Assembly (NCBI RefSeq): GCF_000248055.1
Contig: NZ_BAFC01000093.1
Coordinates: 1-64,000, forward strand
Reading direction: 5' to 3'
DNA length: 64,000 nt
Source: Gordonia sputi NBRC 100414
Lineage (GTDB): Bacteria > Actinomycetota > Actinomycetes > Mycobacteriales > Mycobacteriaceae
Part shown: positions 1-9,334 of the stretch, piece by piece
How the letters are laid out: every line of letters starts with the position of its first letter
Position numbering within the stretch: the first letter of the stretch is position 1
Program-made: the position numbers and the translations under genes
The notes under the pieces: generated by a model
What the model saw: the letters and a program-made list of their open reading frames with translations, nothing else
What the model was told of the DNA's origin: nothing
Database searches by the model: none

Positions 1-179
1 CCCGCGGTCCCGGCCGCCTCGCTGGTGAGGCGGGCAACAAACTCGCGGGCCGCAGCGTCTGCGGCAACCACGTCGGCGGGATCGACCTCGGAAGCCTCCA
101 ACGCGATCGGATCGATCACGCTCGACGCATCGTCGTCGGTGAGGGTTGAGCCTTGCGGACTGCGGCTTGATTCGATCAT
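1..179 (-). CDS. Hypothetical protein, N-terminal fragment
   Basis: Only the first 59 codons lie in the window; the gene continues beyond the left edge. The ATG is preceded by an AGAGG-type ribosome binding site at good spacing. The visible part is acidic and alanine-rich, with no signal peptide or membrane segment. It follows pepD on the same strand after about 160 bases. In M. tuberculosis the gene after pepD is moaB2, but this sequence does not look like the start of a MoaB protein. I do not recognise it. Confidence 0.55.
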   Translation of the reverse strand, partial: MIESSRSPQGSTLTDDDASSVIDPIALEASEVDPADVVAADAAAREFVARLTSEAAGTA

Positions 180-340
180 GCTCGCCTCTTTCTCGTTCTC
201 GCCTGTTCTCGCCCCTTGCTCATGGTCTCAGATCGGGGGCCTCGATGATCAGTCGGTGGCATATCACTCTGTGGCATACGAGTCGGTGACACATCACTTG
301 GTGGCCGGCAGATGCTCGAGTGATCGAGCGACGGCACCGG

Positions 341-1726
341 TCAATTGGTGGTGAGCGTCCCCAGTGTCACCGACGCTGTGCGGGTCTGCCCATCCGCCAC
401 GTAGGTGACCGTCACCTTCTCGCCGGGTGCGTGCGAGCGCACCGCGGCGACCAACGCATCGCCCGACGCGATGTTCCTGTCGTCGAGTTTGGTGACGATC
501 GCGTTCTTGGGGATACCCGCCTGCGCGGCAGGCCCACCGGCCGTGACGTCGGAGATCACAGCACCGGGCGTGCTCGCGGGACTGTTCGGCCGCACCGACA
601 CCCCGAGGCTGGCATGTGTCGCCTTGCCGCCGTTGTTACGGAGTTCGTTGGCGACGCGGATGGCCTGGTCGATCGGGATCGCGAAGCCGAGGCCGATACT
701 GCCGCTCTGCTGCTGTTCGGATGCACCGAGCGATGCGATCGCGGTGTTGATGCCGATCAGGGCGCCCCTGGCGTTGACCAGAGCGCCACCCGAGTTACCC
801 GGATTGATCGCGGCGTCGGTCTGAATGGCGTCGATCACCGACGTCGTGCCGCCGTCGCGCGAGGTTGATACGGGACGGTTCAACGCGCTGATGATGCCCG
901 TGGTGACGGTTCCCTGAAGCCCGAGGGGTGCGCCGATCGCGATGACCGACTGCCCGACTGCAAGGTTCTTCGACGTTCCGACATTGATGGGTAGCAGGTC
1001 GTTCTTCTCCACCTTGATCACCGCGATGTCGGAGATCGAGTCGGCGCCGATCAGTTTCGCCGCTGCGCGCGTGCCGTCTTGGAAGTTCACCTGGATCGCC
1101 GACGGCTTGCCGCTGCCGGATGAACCGGCGACCACGTGGTTGTTGGTCATGATGTATCCGTCTTCGGAGAGGATGACGCCCGATCCCTCGCCCGCCTCCG
1201 AGCCGCTGACCACATCGATCGACACCACGGAAGGGAGCGTCTTGGCGGCGACCTCCTGCACTGACCCCGCTGGCGCGGCAGCAACGCTTTCGCTGTTGGT
1301 GTTCGGATCGCCGCCAAGCGGCGCCGAACTGCTCGACGTCGAATCATCGTCGGAGACCTTTGCTCCGACGACGCCGCCGATTCCGCCTGCGACCAAACCG
1401 ATCACCAGTGCGCCACCGACAAGCGCAGCGATGAGCCCGCCGCGCGACTTCTTGGGCGGCGTCGGCTCACCCGCGTCAGGTGCGTCGAATCCTGTCGGAG
1501 GCCCCGGAGGCCCGGGCGGCGTCGTCGAACCCGTTGCGCTCCACGCCTGGTTGGGCTGCTGGCCCGCAGGTGGTCCGTAATACTGCTGCGTCGGTGGTGC
1601 ACCGAAGCCCTGCTGCCCGCCCGGACTCTGCTGAGAATCGCCGTGACCCGAGCCGTACGCGGGAAATCCACCGGTATGCGGGTCGTTTCCGTACGGATTT
1701 CCCCCGTGCGGGCCTCCACCTGTCAT
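341..1726 (-). CDS. pepD: Membrane-anchored HtrA-type serine protease with PDZ domain (PepD)
   Basis: Trypsin-like protease/chaperone of the DegP/HtrA family. It should act outside the membrane on misfolded envelope proteins in the MprAB stress pathway. The 461 residues comprise a Gly/Pro/Gln/Tyr-rich cytoplasmic N-terminus (1-95), one membrane helix (about 97-122), the protease domain with catalytic triad His197 (NNHVVAG), Asp233 (SDIAVI) and Ser312 (GNSGGA), and a C-terminal PDZ domain (about 372-456). The reading frame extends further upstream, but this ATG follows a GAGGAAAG element and gives a length close to the mycobacterial protein. It lies downstream of mprB on the same strand, as in M. 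tuberculosis. Confidence 0.93.
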   Translation of the reverse strand: MTGGGPHGGNPYGNDPHTGGFPAYGSGHGDSQQSPGGQQGFGAPPTQQYYGPPAGQQPNQAWSATGSTTPPGPPGPPTGFDAPDAGEPTPPKKSRGGLIAALVGGALVIGLVAGGIGGVVGAKVSDDDSTSSSSAPLGGDPNTNSESVAAAPAGSVQEVAAKTLPSVVSIDVVSGSEAGEGSGVILSEDGYIMTNNHVVAGSSGSGKPSAIQVNFQDGTRAAAKLIGADSISDIAVIKVEKNDLLPINVGTSKNLAVGQSVIAIGAPLGLQGTVTTGIISALNRPVSTSRDGGTTSVIDAIQTDAAINPGNSGGALVNARGALIGINTAIASLGASEQQQSGSIGLGFAIPIDQAIRVANELRNNGGKATHASLGVSVRPNSPASTPGAVISDVTAGGPAAQAGIPKNAIVTKLDDRNIASGDALVAAVRSHAPGEKVTVTYVADGQTRTASVTLGTLTTN

Positions 1727-1899
1727 CGTCGTGCTTCTTTCCTCGCCTTGTTCGGACCGCGCCTTGGCAGACCGCGGACCCATCGACCGATCTTCGACGC
1801 CGGACCGCACTTCCCGTCCGGCGCTCACTTGTTGCTCAACACTATTGGACCGTCTGCTCGCGTAGGTAAGCGATAGGCCGGAAGTGTCGTCTCCCGAAA

Positions 1900-3390
1900 C
1901 TATTGACGAATCACCTTCGGTGAAGGTTCCACCGGAGTCGGGCGACCGGGCAGAGTCATCGTGATCATCGCGCCACCGAGACTCGACTGATCAGCGCGGA
2001 CGGTCCCACCCATCCGGTCGACGACCTGCCGCACAATCGCGAGGCCGAGTCCCGAACCTGGCATCGACCGCGACTGCGTCGACCGATAGAAGCGTTCGAA
2101 CACCAACTCCCGATCCTCCGGCGGGATACCAGGACCCGCGTCGGAGACGGAGAACTCGGCTGTGCCGGTATCGAGCTGTCGCAGCGTCACGAGTACCGAA
2201 CGCCCACGCGGACTCCACTTGGCTGCATTGTCGAGGACGTTGACCACCGCACGCGAGAGCCCGTGCTGCTCACCGAATACGAACCACGGCTCGAGATGCA
2301 CCTCGAATTCGACGTCAACGCGGCGTCGACGTACTCGCTCGAGCGCTGTCTCGACGAGTTCGTCGAGGTCGACCTCCTCGAAGACCACCTCGGGGGTGTC
2401 CTCGCGCGCGAGGTCGACGAGATCGCCCACCAGAGTGGACAATTCCTCGATCTGCGCCACGATGTCGGAGCGGAGTTCGATCATGTCGGCCGCGGGCACC
2501 GCGGGCGCGCCGGGTTCGCTTGCGGCCATGAGCAATTCGAGATTCGTGCGCAAAGACGTGAGCGGAGTACGCAATTCGTGGCCCGCGTCGGCAACGAGTC
2601 GCGCCTGCTGGTCACGCGACTGAGCCAACGCGCGCAGCATGGTGTTGAAACTCTCGGTGAGACGCGCCAATTCGTCGTTTCCCGCCACCGGGATCGGGGT
2701 GAGGTCCTGCGTGCGCGCGACCCGTTCGGTCGCGCGAGTGAGTCGGGCGACCGGTCGAAGACCCGCACGCGCGACCGTCATACCCGCAATCGCCGCGAGC
2801 GCGACGCCGCCACACCCCACGACGAAGAGGACCCACGCGAGTCGTTTGAGGACACGATCGGTGTGCAGCAGACTCTGCGCGAGGATGAGGGTGTTGCCGT
2901 CGTCGAGTTTGCGTGCGAGTACCCGTTGGTTGTTGACGGTCCGCAGACTCTGCAGGTTGTTCCCCGGATTCGACGGCGAGCGCGCGACTTTGCGCTCCAC
3001 ATCCTCGAACGGCACCGAGCCGACGAGGTAGGTTTGCCCGCTCGGTTTCACCAGAGCGAGAGAAATGTTGGTGGAGAACACCGTTCCCGCCACCAGCGAC
3101 TCGGGCCTGTCGTTGAGTGTCCCCATCTTCGCGAGCGCGGTCATGCCGTCGGCGCGGGACTCGAGCTGGTTGTCGACCTCGTTGTACATCGCTCGGTACA
3201 CCACGAAGTACGCGGCAGCGGCCATCAGGCCCACCGAGACCAAAACGACCGTCGCCGACAACAACGTGACGCGCAGGCGCAGCGAGACCAACCTGGTCAA
3301 GGGCATCGGGTCGCGCATTTCGCCCGACTTGCCCTCCGGACGCACCCGCAACCACATCCGTGCGAGGCGGAGTCGAAGCACAGACGGCAC
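1900..3390 (-). CDS. mprB: Sensor histidine kinase MprB
   Basis: Membrane sensor kinase of the MprAB envelope-stress system. Two membrane helices (about 41-64 and 185-207) flank an extracytoplasmic sensor region. A HAMP linker follows, then the phosphoacceptor His271 in DAGHELRTPLTSL, and an ATPase domain with N-box (NVLDNAAKWSP), G1 (DAGPGIP) and G2 (GSGLGLAIV) motifs. Long stretches match mycobacterial MprB. The GTG start shares one base with the stop of mprA (TAGTG), implying translational coupling; in-frame ATGs 24 and 28 codons later are possible alternatives. Confidence 0.93.
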   Translation of the reverse strand: MPSVLRLRLARMWLRVRPEGKSGEMRDPMPLTRLVSLRLRVTLLSATVVLVSVGLMAAAAYFVVYRAMYNEVDNQLESRADGMTALAKMGTLNDRPESLVAGTVFSTNISLALVKPSGQTYLVGSVPFEDVERKVARSPSNPGNNLQSLRTVNNQRVLARKLDDGNTLILAQSLLHTDRVLKRLAWVLFVVGCGGVALAAIAGMTVARAGLRPVARLTRATERVARTQDLTPIPVAGNDELARLTESFNTMLRALAQSRDQQARLVADAGHELRTPLTSLRTNLELLMAASEPGAPAVPAADMIELRSDIVAQIEELSTLVGDLVDLAREDTPEVVFEEVDLDELVETALERVRRRRVDVEFEVHLEPWFVFGEQHGLSRAVVNVLDNAAKWSPRGRSVLVTLRQLDTGTAEFSVSDAGPGIPPEDRELVFERFYRSTQSRSMPGSGLGLAIVRQVVDRMGGTVRADQSSLGGAMITMTLPGRPTPVEPSPKVIRQ

Positions 3391-4076
3391 TACGGCGGCG
3401 TCTCACGTAGCACGTAGCCGACGCCGCGCACGGTGTGAATCAGCCTCGACTCGCCGTCGGCTTCGGTCTTGCGACGCAGGTATCCGACGTAGACCTCGAG
3501 CGCGTTGCCCGATGTCGGGAAGTCGTAGCCCCACACCTCTTCGAGGATGCGGCTGCGGGAGAGCACCCGACGGGGATTGGCCATCAGCATCTCCAGCAGC
3601 GCGAACTCGGTGCGGGTGAGGCTGATCTGGCGTTCGCCGCGCGAGACGTCGCGGGTCACCGGGTCGAGCGAGAGGTCGGCGAAGGTGAGCGCCTCCGAAT
3701 CGGCGTCTTCCTCGGGTGCCGCGCGGCGCAGCAGTGCGCGCAGTCGCGCGAGCAGTTCTTCGAGAGCGAATGGCTTGGGCAGGTAATCATCGGCGCCGGC
3801 GTCGAGGCCGGAGACCCGCTCGGAGACGGTGTCGCGTGCGGTGAGCACCAGGATCGGCAGGTCGTCGCCGGTCGATCGGAGTCGGCGACACACCTCGAGA
3901 CCGTCGAGCCGGGGCATCATCACATCGAGAATCGCCACGTCGGGCCGCTCGGCCACGATCTTCTCCAGCGCTTCGATGCCGTCACCCGCGGTGTCGACGG
4001 TGTATCCGTTGAACGTCAGCGAGCGGCGCAGCGACTCGCGGACCGCCCGGTCGTCGTCGACAACAAGAATGCGCAT
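3390..4076 (-). CDS. mprA: Response regulator MprA (OmpR/PhoB family)
   Basis: DNA-binding partner of MprB, 228 residues. The receiver domain has the acidic pocket (DDD at 7-9), phosphoacceptor Asp51 (ILDVMMP), Thr79 and Lys101. The C-terminal winged helix (about 128-225) has the typical [13 protein letters not shown] and VRGVGYVLR segments. The open frame continues upstream through sequence antisense to dctA, but homology starts at this ATG. In M. tuberculosis MprA controls sigma factors and pepD under envelope stress; the conserved order mprA-mprB-pepD suggests the same here. The 171 bases to dctA must hold its promoter, but I could not identify a clear MprA box. Confidence 0.95.
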   Translation of the reverse strand: MRILVVDDDRAVRESLRRSLTFNGYTVDTAGDGIEALEKIVAERPDVAILDVMMPRLDGLEVCRRLRSTGDDLPILVLTARDTVSERVSGLDAGADDYLPKPFALEELLARLRALLRRAAPEEDADSEALTFADLSLDPVTRDVSRGERQISLTRTEFALLEMLMANPRRVLSRSRILEEVWGYDFPTSGNALEVYVGYLRRKTEADGESRLIHTVRGVGYVLRETPP

Positions 4077-4247
4077 GTAGACAGTCTTATCGACTTCGAC
4101 TGAGAACCCGCTGAGCAACGCGCCGATTACCGACAACTTCGTGACACTTCGCGGCCTTCGGCGGGTTGAGCATGCTTCGCAAACGTTTTTACCTGTCCGC
4201 AACCGCTCGCTCACGGAGCCGCACCCGAACGGTCGGACACTTGCGCG

Positions 4248-5663
4248 ATGACAACAGACATCGCACTCGCGGAGGGCCCGGTCGAGTCGTCGAAAACACC
4301 GTGGTACCGATCGATGTTCATCTGGTTGCTGGTGGCGATCGTCGCGGGCATCGTCGTCGGGGCGGTGTGGCCGGACTTCGGCTCGGCCCTCAAACCGCTG
4401 GCAGACGGTTTCATCAAGCTGATCAAGATGTTGATCGCACCGATCATCTTCTGCACGGTGGTGCTCGGCATCGCCCACGTCGGCGACATGAAGGCCGTCG
4501 GGCGGATCGGGGTCAAAGCACTCATCTACTTCGAGGTCGTCACCACGTTTGCCCTGATCTTCGGGCTCGTGATCGGCAACATCGTCAAACCCGGTGCCGG
4601 TTTCAACGTGAACCCCGAAACCCTGGCGACCGGAGCCGAAGCCGTCGCGAAGAAGACCAGCAACGGCGAACTCCCCCACACTGTCGAGTTCTTGATGAAC
4701 ATCATCCCGACGTCGGCGATCTCCGCCTTCGCCGAGAACGAGTTGCTGCAGGTGCTGTTCTTCGCGGTCCTCTTCGGACTCGCGCTTGCCAAGATCGGCG
4801 AGAAGGCGCCCATCGTGCTGGGGTTTGTCGATCAGTCCAGCCACGTCTTCTTCACCATGATCGGCTGGATCATGAAGCTGGCTCCGCTCGGAGCATTCGG
4901 CGCGATGGCGTACATCATCGGCCAGTACGGCATCTCGTCACTGGGCAGCTACGGCAAACTCATCGCGTGCTGCTACCTCGCAGCGGTGCTGTTCATCCTG
5001 GTTCTCGGGGTGATCGTCCGGGTCTTCGCGGGCGTCAACCTGTGGAAGTTCATCGTCTATATCAAAGACGAGCTGTTCGTCGCACTCGGCACCGCGTCGA
5101 CGGAAGTGGTGCTGCCGCGCATCATGACCAAGCTGACCTACGCGGGGTGTTCGCGGTCCGTCACGGGACTCGTTGTCCCGACCGGCTATTCGTTCAACCT
5201 CGACGGCGCGACCCTGTACCTCTCGATCTGTGTGCTGTTCCTCTCACAGGCGATGGGCGTGCACCTCAGCCTCGGCGAGCAGTTGACCGCGATGCTGGTG
5301 CTGATGCTGACGTCGAAAGGCATGGCGGGAGTACCCGGTTCGTCGTTCCTGGCATTGTCAGCCACGATCTCGGCCATCGGTCACGGATCGATTCCCGTTG
5401 CGGCCGTTGCCCTTCTGCTCGGCGCCGACCGCATCATGGACTCGATGCGGGTGTCGGTGAACCTGATCGGCAACTGCGTCGCCACCTTCGTCGTCGCCGC
5501 ATGGGAGGGCGAACTCGACAAGGAGAGAATGGCACTCGTGCTCGCCGGCCAACCTGTCCCCCCGCTCGAGGAAACCAACCCGATCACCGGCGAGAAGCAA
5601 TTGCTCCCCGAGGAGGAAGGGCTCGGCCTGCACACCGTCGAAGCCGAAACCAAGCAGGACTGA
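4248..5663 (+). CDS. dctA: C4-dicarboxylate/cation symporter DctA
   Basis: Sodium- or proton-coupled uptake of succinate, fumarate and malate (DAACS/glutamate transporter family). The 471 residues are close to the family's usual length and form multiple membrane segments. Family landmarks are a first hairpin region [12 protein letters not shown] (280-291), [10 protein letters not shown] (311-320), the second hairpin [13 protein letters not shown] (355-367), and GADRIMDS with a following NLIGN that line the substrate site. The serine-rich hairpin motif is slightly degenerate (TAST). It is divergent from mprA and convergent with fprB. Its last codons and stop lie in a tandem duplication. Confidence 0.92.
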   Translation: MTTDIALAEGPVESSKTPWYRSMFIWLLVAIVAGIVVGAVWPDFGSALKPLADGFIKLIKMLIAPIIFCTVVLGIAHVGDMKAVGRIGVKALIYFEVVTTFALIFGLVIGNIVKPGAGFNVNPETLATGAEAVAKKTSNGELPHTVEFLMNIIPTSAISAFAENELLQVLFFAVLFGLALAKIGEKAPIVLGFVDQSSHVFFTMIGWIMKLAPLGAFGAMAYIIGQYGISSLGSYGKLIACCYLAAVLFILVLGVIVRVFAGVNLWKFIVYIKDELFVALGTASTEVVLPRIMTKLTYAGCSRSVTGLVVPTGYSFNLDGATLYLSICVLFLSQAMGVHLSLGEQLTAMLVLMLTSKGMAGVPGSSFLALSATISAIGHGSIPVAAVALLLGADRIMDSMRVSVNLIGNCVATFVVAAWEGELDKERMALVLAGQPVPPLEETNPITGEKQLLPEEEGLGLHTVEAETKQD

Positions 5664-5696
5664 ACCGCGCCGAAACCAAGCAGGACTGAACCGCGC
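5645..5696. repeat. 26-bp tandem duplication over the dctA stop codon
   Basis: Two identical 26-base units lie head to tail. The first contains the last dctA codons and its stop; the second lies wholly in the intergenic space before the convergent fprB. A recent duplication of the gene end is the simplest reading. No strong terminator hairpin was seen here. Confidence 0.85.
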
Positions 5697-5757
5697 AGAA
5701 CTGAGAGTTGCAGGGCTGCACGGTTTCAGCGCAGGAAACGTCGAATGTGCTCGGCTG

Positions 5758-7353
5758 CTACCGCTTACGCCAGCCCGCAGCGCCGACCATGTCGCCCACG
5801 CGGGTGAACTTCACTCGCGGACGGCCTTGTTCGGAGCCGCGTCGACGTTCGATCCGGTCGATTGCGCGCATACCGCGATAGCCGATGACGTGGCGAGTTC
5901 GCTTGCGTAGCAACGAGCTGAACTCGCCGGGCTGACGCGTGGTACGACTCAGCTTGCCGTCGACCGCGTCGCGGATGAAGTCCTCGACCGTCAACTGGGC
6001 GCACTTCTTGTTCGCCCCGATGCCGCCACTCGGACCGCGCTTGGCCCAGCCGAGCACGTACGAACCGGGAATGATCTCGCCCGAGTCGTCGAGCATCCGT
6101 CCGTCGACGTTCGGGAACAGTCCACGAGCGTCGTCGAAAGGAAGTCCCGCAATGGGAACCGAGCGGTATCCGATGCTGCGCACGGCGAGGTCGGCGTCGA
6201 TCCGATGCGTCTGCCCGCCGGTAGTGACGGTGACGCCTTCGACGCGCTCGTCACCGAGTATCTCGTCGGGAGTGCTGTGGAACAGGAACACGATTCGTCG
6301 GTGGTCGGGGTCCGCAGGCCCGGTCAGGTCGGGAACTCCGGCGCCGTCGGCGTCGTCGACGACGAGCACCTCGACACCCGGAATCGTCGACAGCGCACGG
6401 TATTCGGCCGACGTGTAGGCCGCGTGCGCCTGATCTCGACGACCGAGCAGGACAACCTCGTGGACGTTCTGCTGCTCCAGGATGCCCAGTGCGCGGTCGG
6501 CAATGTCGGTGGTGGCCAACAGTTCCGGTGGCGACACGAGGATTCGCGCGACGTCGAGGGCCACGTTTCCGGTTCCGACGATCACGGCGCGTCCGCTCGC
6601 CGGATCGGCGTCGGTCGAGCGACGGATCGGCGGAGCAGCGTCGGCGCCGGGCACCGCGTTGTACCAGGCGACGAGTTCGGTCGCCGACGTCGAGCCAGGC
6701 AGGTCCTCACCCGAAATGCCAAGGCGTCGTGACTCACTCGCGCCGACCGCGTAGAACACGGCGTCGAAGTGCTCGGCGAGTTCGGCGGGCGTGATCTGAC
6801 CCTCCGACTCGCCGACCTCGACATTGGTCGCCATCGTGACGCGCGGGTCGCGGTAGAGCAGATCGAATCCGCGCAGGACGCCCTTGGTGCCGGGATGGTC
6901 GGGGGCGACGCCCGCGCGAACCAGGCCGCCGGGCGTGGGCAATTTGTCGATAACGGTGACCGAAGCCTCGGTGCGGTCGAGCAGCGTACGCAGCGCGTAG
7001 CCGCCCGACGGTCCGGTGCCAACCAGCGCAACACGAAGTCCCGCAGGCAATTTCGGAATCTCGGGGTAGACAACGTCAGACCAGCCCGACTTCACGTCCG
7101 GGTTGTTCTTGTAGTAGTCGGCGTTGATCTCGATGAAGACCTTGTCCCTGGTGCCGAGGTTCTCGGCCGGGAAGATCGCGTCGACAGGGCACGCGTCTGC
7201 ACATGCACCGCAGTCGATGCAGGCCTGCGGATCAATGTGCAGGATGTCGGAGGTGCCGAAACCGCGCTCCTCCGGCGTCGGATGAATGCAGTTGACCGGA
7301 CACACGGATACACATGCTGCGTCGCTGCAGCAGGACTGAGTGATGACGAACAT
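5758..7353 (-). CDS. fprB: Ferredoxin-fused ferredoxin-NADP reductase FprB
   Basis: Flavoprotein moving electrons between NADPH and iron-sulfur proteins. An N-terminal 7Fe-type ferredoxin domain carries Cys9, Cys14, Cys18, Cys22 and Cys45, Cys48, Cys51, Cys55 (CIDCGACADACPV). The adrenodoxin-reductase-like part has the FAD motif VGTGPSGG (111-118), a second dinucleotide motif VGTGNVALDVA (261-271) and a C-terminal RGPSGGIGANK segment. The layout matches M. tuberculosis FprB. Its ATG shares one base with the stop of the upstream diiron oxygenase (TGATG), so the pair should be co-translated and the reductase probably feeds that oxygenase. Confidence 0.92.
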   Translation of the reverse strand: MFVITQSCCSDAACVSVCPVNCIHPTPEERGFGTSDILHIDPQACIDCGACADACPVDAIFPAENLGTRDKVFIEINADYYKNNPDVKSGWSDVVYPEIPKLPAGLRVALVGTGPSGGYALRTLLDRTEASVTVIDKLPTPGGLVRAGVAPDHPGTKGVLRGFDLLYRDPRVTMATNVEVGESEGQITPAELAEHFDAVFYAVGASESRRLGISGEDLPGSTSATELVAWYNAVPGADAAPPIRRSTDADPASGRAVIVGTGNVALDVARILVSPPELLATTDIADRALGILEQQNVHEVVLLGRRDQAHAAYTSAEYRALSTIPGVEVLVVDDADGAGVPDLTGPADPDHRRIVFLFHSTPDEILGDERVEGVTVTTGGQTHRIDADLAVRSIGYRSVPIAGLPFDDARGLFPNVDGRMLDDSGEIIPGSYVLGWAKRGPSGGIGANKKCAQLTVEDFIRDAVDGKLSRTTRQPGEFSSLLRKRTRHVIGYRGMRAIDRIERRRGSEQGRPRVKFTRVGDMVGAAGWRKR

Positions 7354-8297
7354 CAGAGCATGTGCACTTTCCGGTAGTAGTACGCGGCGGGCTTGGTCAG
7401 GAGGCCGACCTCGTCGAGGAACTCCATGAGGTGCGCACAGCTACCGCGGATCATCGAGTGGAAGTGCGAGTTGGTATTCATCTCTGCGACAGCACGATCG
7501 GCGTCGAGCCCGGCGTCGACGAAGGCCTGACGCTGCACGAGGCTCGACACGATGAAGTAGCCACCGAGCGCGACGTAGAGCGCGCTGAACTGACGGCGGA
7601 ACCAGCCGACACCCTTCATCGAATCGCGGACCTCTTCACGCGCGAACTTCATGTGGCGCGACTCTTCGAGGACGTGAATCTCGTTGACGGTACGGATGAA
7701 CGGAAGCACGCGCTCGTCGCGCATGCAGCCGCGCTGGAAGACGTCGAGGACCTCTTCGGCGACCAGGATGCCCGCGAACGCGACCTCGTCCTTGGCGGTG
7801 CGCTTGAACAGCTTGCCCGCGCGACCGACCCACTTGGTGGGCTTGTACGACGTGCCGACCATCTTCTCCGACGCCTTGGCGAACATGATCGAGTGACGGC
7901 ACTCGTCGGCGATCTCCGTGAGCGCGAACTGGAACTCATTGCTGTGATAGGCGCCGAGGTACTGGTCGCGGATGACCATCTCCTGCAGGATCATCTCGAA
8001 CCAGATTCCGATATTCATGATCGACGCGAACTCGTGACGCGTCACCGAGATCCGCTGTTCCTCGGTCATCTCGTCCCAGTAGTCCGTGCCGTAGAGCGAC
8101 GACCACTCCGGGCTGCACCCGTACTTGGTCGGGTCCATCGGAAGACTCCAGTCGATCTCCGTCATGGCGTTGCGCGAGAGCCGCGCCGCCGACGCAAGGA
8201 GACGCTCGGACACGACGTCGGCACCCTCGTCACGAAGACTCACGACGTTGCCGACGACGTCGTCGGTGGGTTCGGTGCGGTCCATTGCAGCAGTCAT
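7353..8297 (-). CDS. AurF-like diiron oxygenase
   Basis: Ferritin-fold non-heme diiron protein of the AurF (p-aminobenzoate N-oxygenase) family, about 314 residues. Likely iron ligands are seen in HEF (88-90), EMILQE (101-106), EIADECRH (128-135), EE (181-182) and HVLEESRH (208-215). Homologues sit next to fprB in M. tuberculosis (Rv0885/fprB), but their substrate is unknown; N-oxygenation of an amine is only inferred. The frame extends 20 codons further upstream; this ATG is preferred because it follows a GGGAAG element. It is divergent from an SDR gene. Confidence 0.85.
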   Translation of the reverse strand: MTAAMDRTEPTDDVVGNVVSLRDEGADVVSERLLASAARLSRNAMTEIDWSLPMDPTKYGCSPEWSSLYGTDYWDEMTEEQRISVTRHEFASIMNIGIWFEMILQEMVIRDQYLGAYHSNEFQFALTEIADECRHSIMFAKASEKMVGTSYKPTKWVGRAGKLFKRTAKDEVAFAGILVAEEVLDVFQRGCMRDERVLPFIRTVNEIHVLEESRHMKFAREEVRDSMKGVGWFRRQFSALYVALGGYFIVSSLVQRQAFVDAGLDADRAVAEMNTNSHFHSMIRGSCAHLMEFLDEVGLLTKPAAYYYRKVHML

Positions 8298-8385
8298 GGT
8301 GCTCGACTTCCCATCTCCGCCTGCGGCGGAACTCGGCGACCTGAATTTCAGTGGCACAGCGGTGAGGTGTTGACCCTCAGTTTTG

Positions 8386-8468
8386 TATCAACGACTAATG
8401 TCATATCAACGTTTGTTGTCAAGATAGCACCCAGGTGTGAGGTAGTAAACAACTCGGACATCTATACT
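8386..8468. promoter_or_regulatory. Divergent control region of diiron oxygenase and SDR genes
   Basis: An AT-rich island in GC-rich DNA holds two direct copies of TATCAACG, 18 bases apart (starts 8386 and 8404), followed by GTTTGTTG. A good minus-10 hexamer, TATACT (8463-8468), faces the SDR gene. The repeats could bind a regulator of both genes; no matching regulator gene lies alongside. Confidence 0.45.
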
Positions 8469-8523
8469 GGCGAGTAAGTTACGGAAGCGGAACGTCGTCG
8501 CAGTTCAGAAGGGCAGGAACCTC

Positions 8524-9294
8524 ATGTCATCGATCTTCATCACCGGTGGGGCCGCGGGTATCGGCCTGGCCACGGCGGAGCGTTTCGCACGCGAGGGGTG
8601 GACCGTCGGCGTGTACGACGTCGACAACGACGCGCTCGACAAGGTGAAGGCGAACCACCCCGATTTCATCACCGGCAAGATCGACGTCCGCGACCCCAAG
8701 GAGTGGGACGACGCCCTCGCCGACTTCACAGCACACACCGGCGGAACCCTCGACGTCCTCGACAACAACGCCGGCGTGCTCACCGAGGGCAAGCTCGCCG
8801 ACATCTCCCCCGACGCCGTGCGTCGCCAGATCGACATCGACGCCCTCGGCGTGACGCTGGGAGCTCAGGCCGCACACAAGTACCTCAAGAAGACGCCGGG
8901 CTCGCACCTGGTGAACATCGCCTCGGCGTCGGCGATCTATGGGCAGCCGGGCATCGCCACCTACAGCGCCAGCAAGTTCTACGTCGCGGGACTCACCGAG
9001 GCACTCGAGCTCGAGTGGGAACCCGACGGCATCCGCGTCGTGAGCATCTGGCCGCTGTGGGCCAAGACCGCGCTGGCGGCCAACGGCGCCAAGTCGACCA
9101 AGACGCTGGGCGTGCGGATCACCCCCGAGCAGGTCGCCGACAAGATCTGGGAGTCGGTCCATCCCACCAAGAATGATCTGCGGCTGCACCGCACGAGTTA
9201 CTCCGTCGGCACCCAGACGCTCTTCCTGGGCAACGCGGCAAAGTTCATCCCCAACTCGCTCAACCGACTGGTGAACAAGGTCATCGCTCAGTAG
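8524..9294 (+). CDS. Short-chain dehydrogenase/reductase
   Basis: NAD(P)-dependent oxidoreductase of the classical SDR family, 256 residues. It has the cofactor motif TGGAAGIG (7-14), NNAG (81-84) and catalytic Ser134, Tyr147 and Lys151 (YSASK). Asp32 after the second strand (VYDVD) suggests NAD rather than NADP. The ATG follows a GGGCAGGA element. It is divergent from the AurF-like gene and may process the same substrate, but that is inference from position only. Substrate unknown. Confidence 0.88.
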   Translation: MSSIFITGGAAGIGLATAERFAREGWTVGVYDVDNDALDKVKANHPDFITGKIDVRDPKEWDDALADFTAHTGGTLDVLDNNAGVLTEGKLADISPDAVRRQIDIDALGVTLGAQAAHKYLKKTPGSHLVNIASASAIYGQPGIATYSASKFYVAGLTEALELEWEPDGIRVVSIWPLWAKTALAANGAKSTKTLGVRITPEQVADKIWESVHPTKNDLRLHRTSYSVGTQTLFLGNAAKFIPNSLNRLVNKVIAQ

Positions 9295-9302
9295 TCACCC
9301 GA

Positions 9303-9334
9303 GACGGGCGGTGAGAGGTGTATCGCCGCCCGTC
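9303..9334. terminator. Bidirectional terminator between SDR and TRIC-like genes
   Basis: Arms GACGGGCGG and CCGCCCGTC form a perfect 9-bp stem around a 14-base loop. It lies between two convergent genes, and its right arm overlaps the stop codon of the minus-strand gene. No U-tract is present, as is common in actinobacteria. Confidence 0.6.

Noticed and set aside
1-179. moaB2, expected after pepD by comparison with M. tuberculosis
   Set aside because: The acidic, alanine-rich N-terminus does not resemble a MoaB/MogA start; left as hypothetical.
4077-4844. The open frame of mprA continues about 256 codons upstream
   Set aside because: That stretch is antisense to dctA; the receiver domain begins exactly at the ATG at 4076, and the protein then has normal length.
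4166-5689. A 507-codon frame parallel to dctA
   Set aside because: Arg/His/Gly-rich translation without domains, typical of an alternate frame of a high-GC gene; dctA itself is unambiguous.
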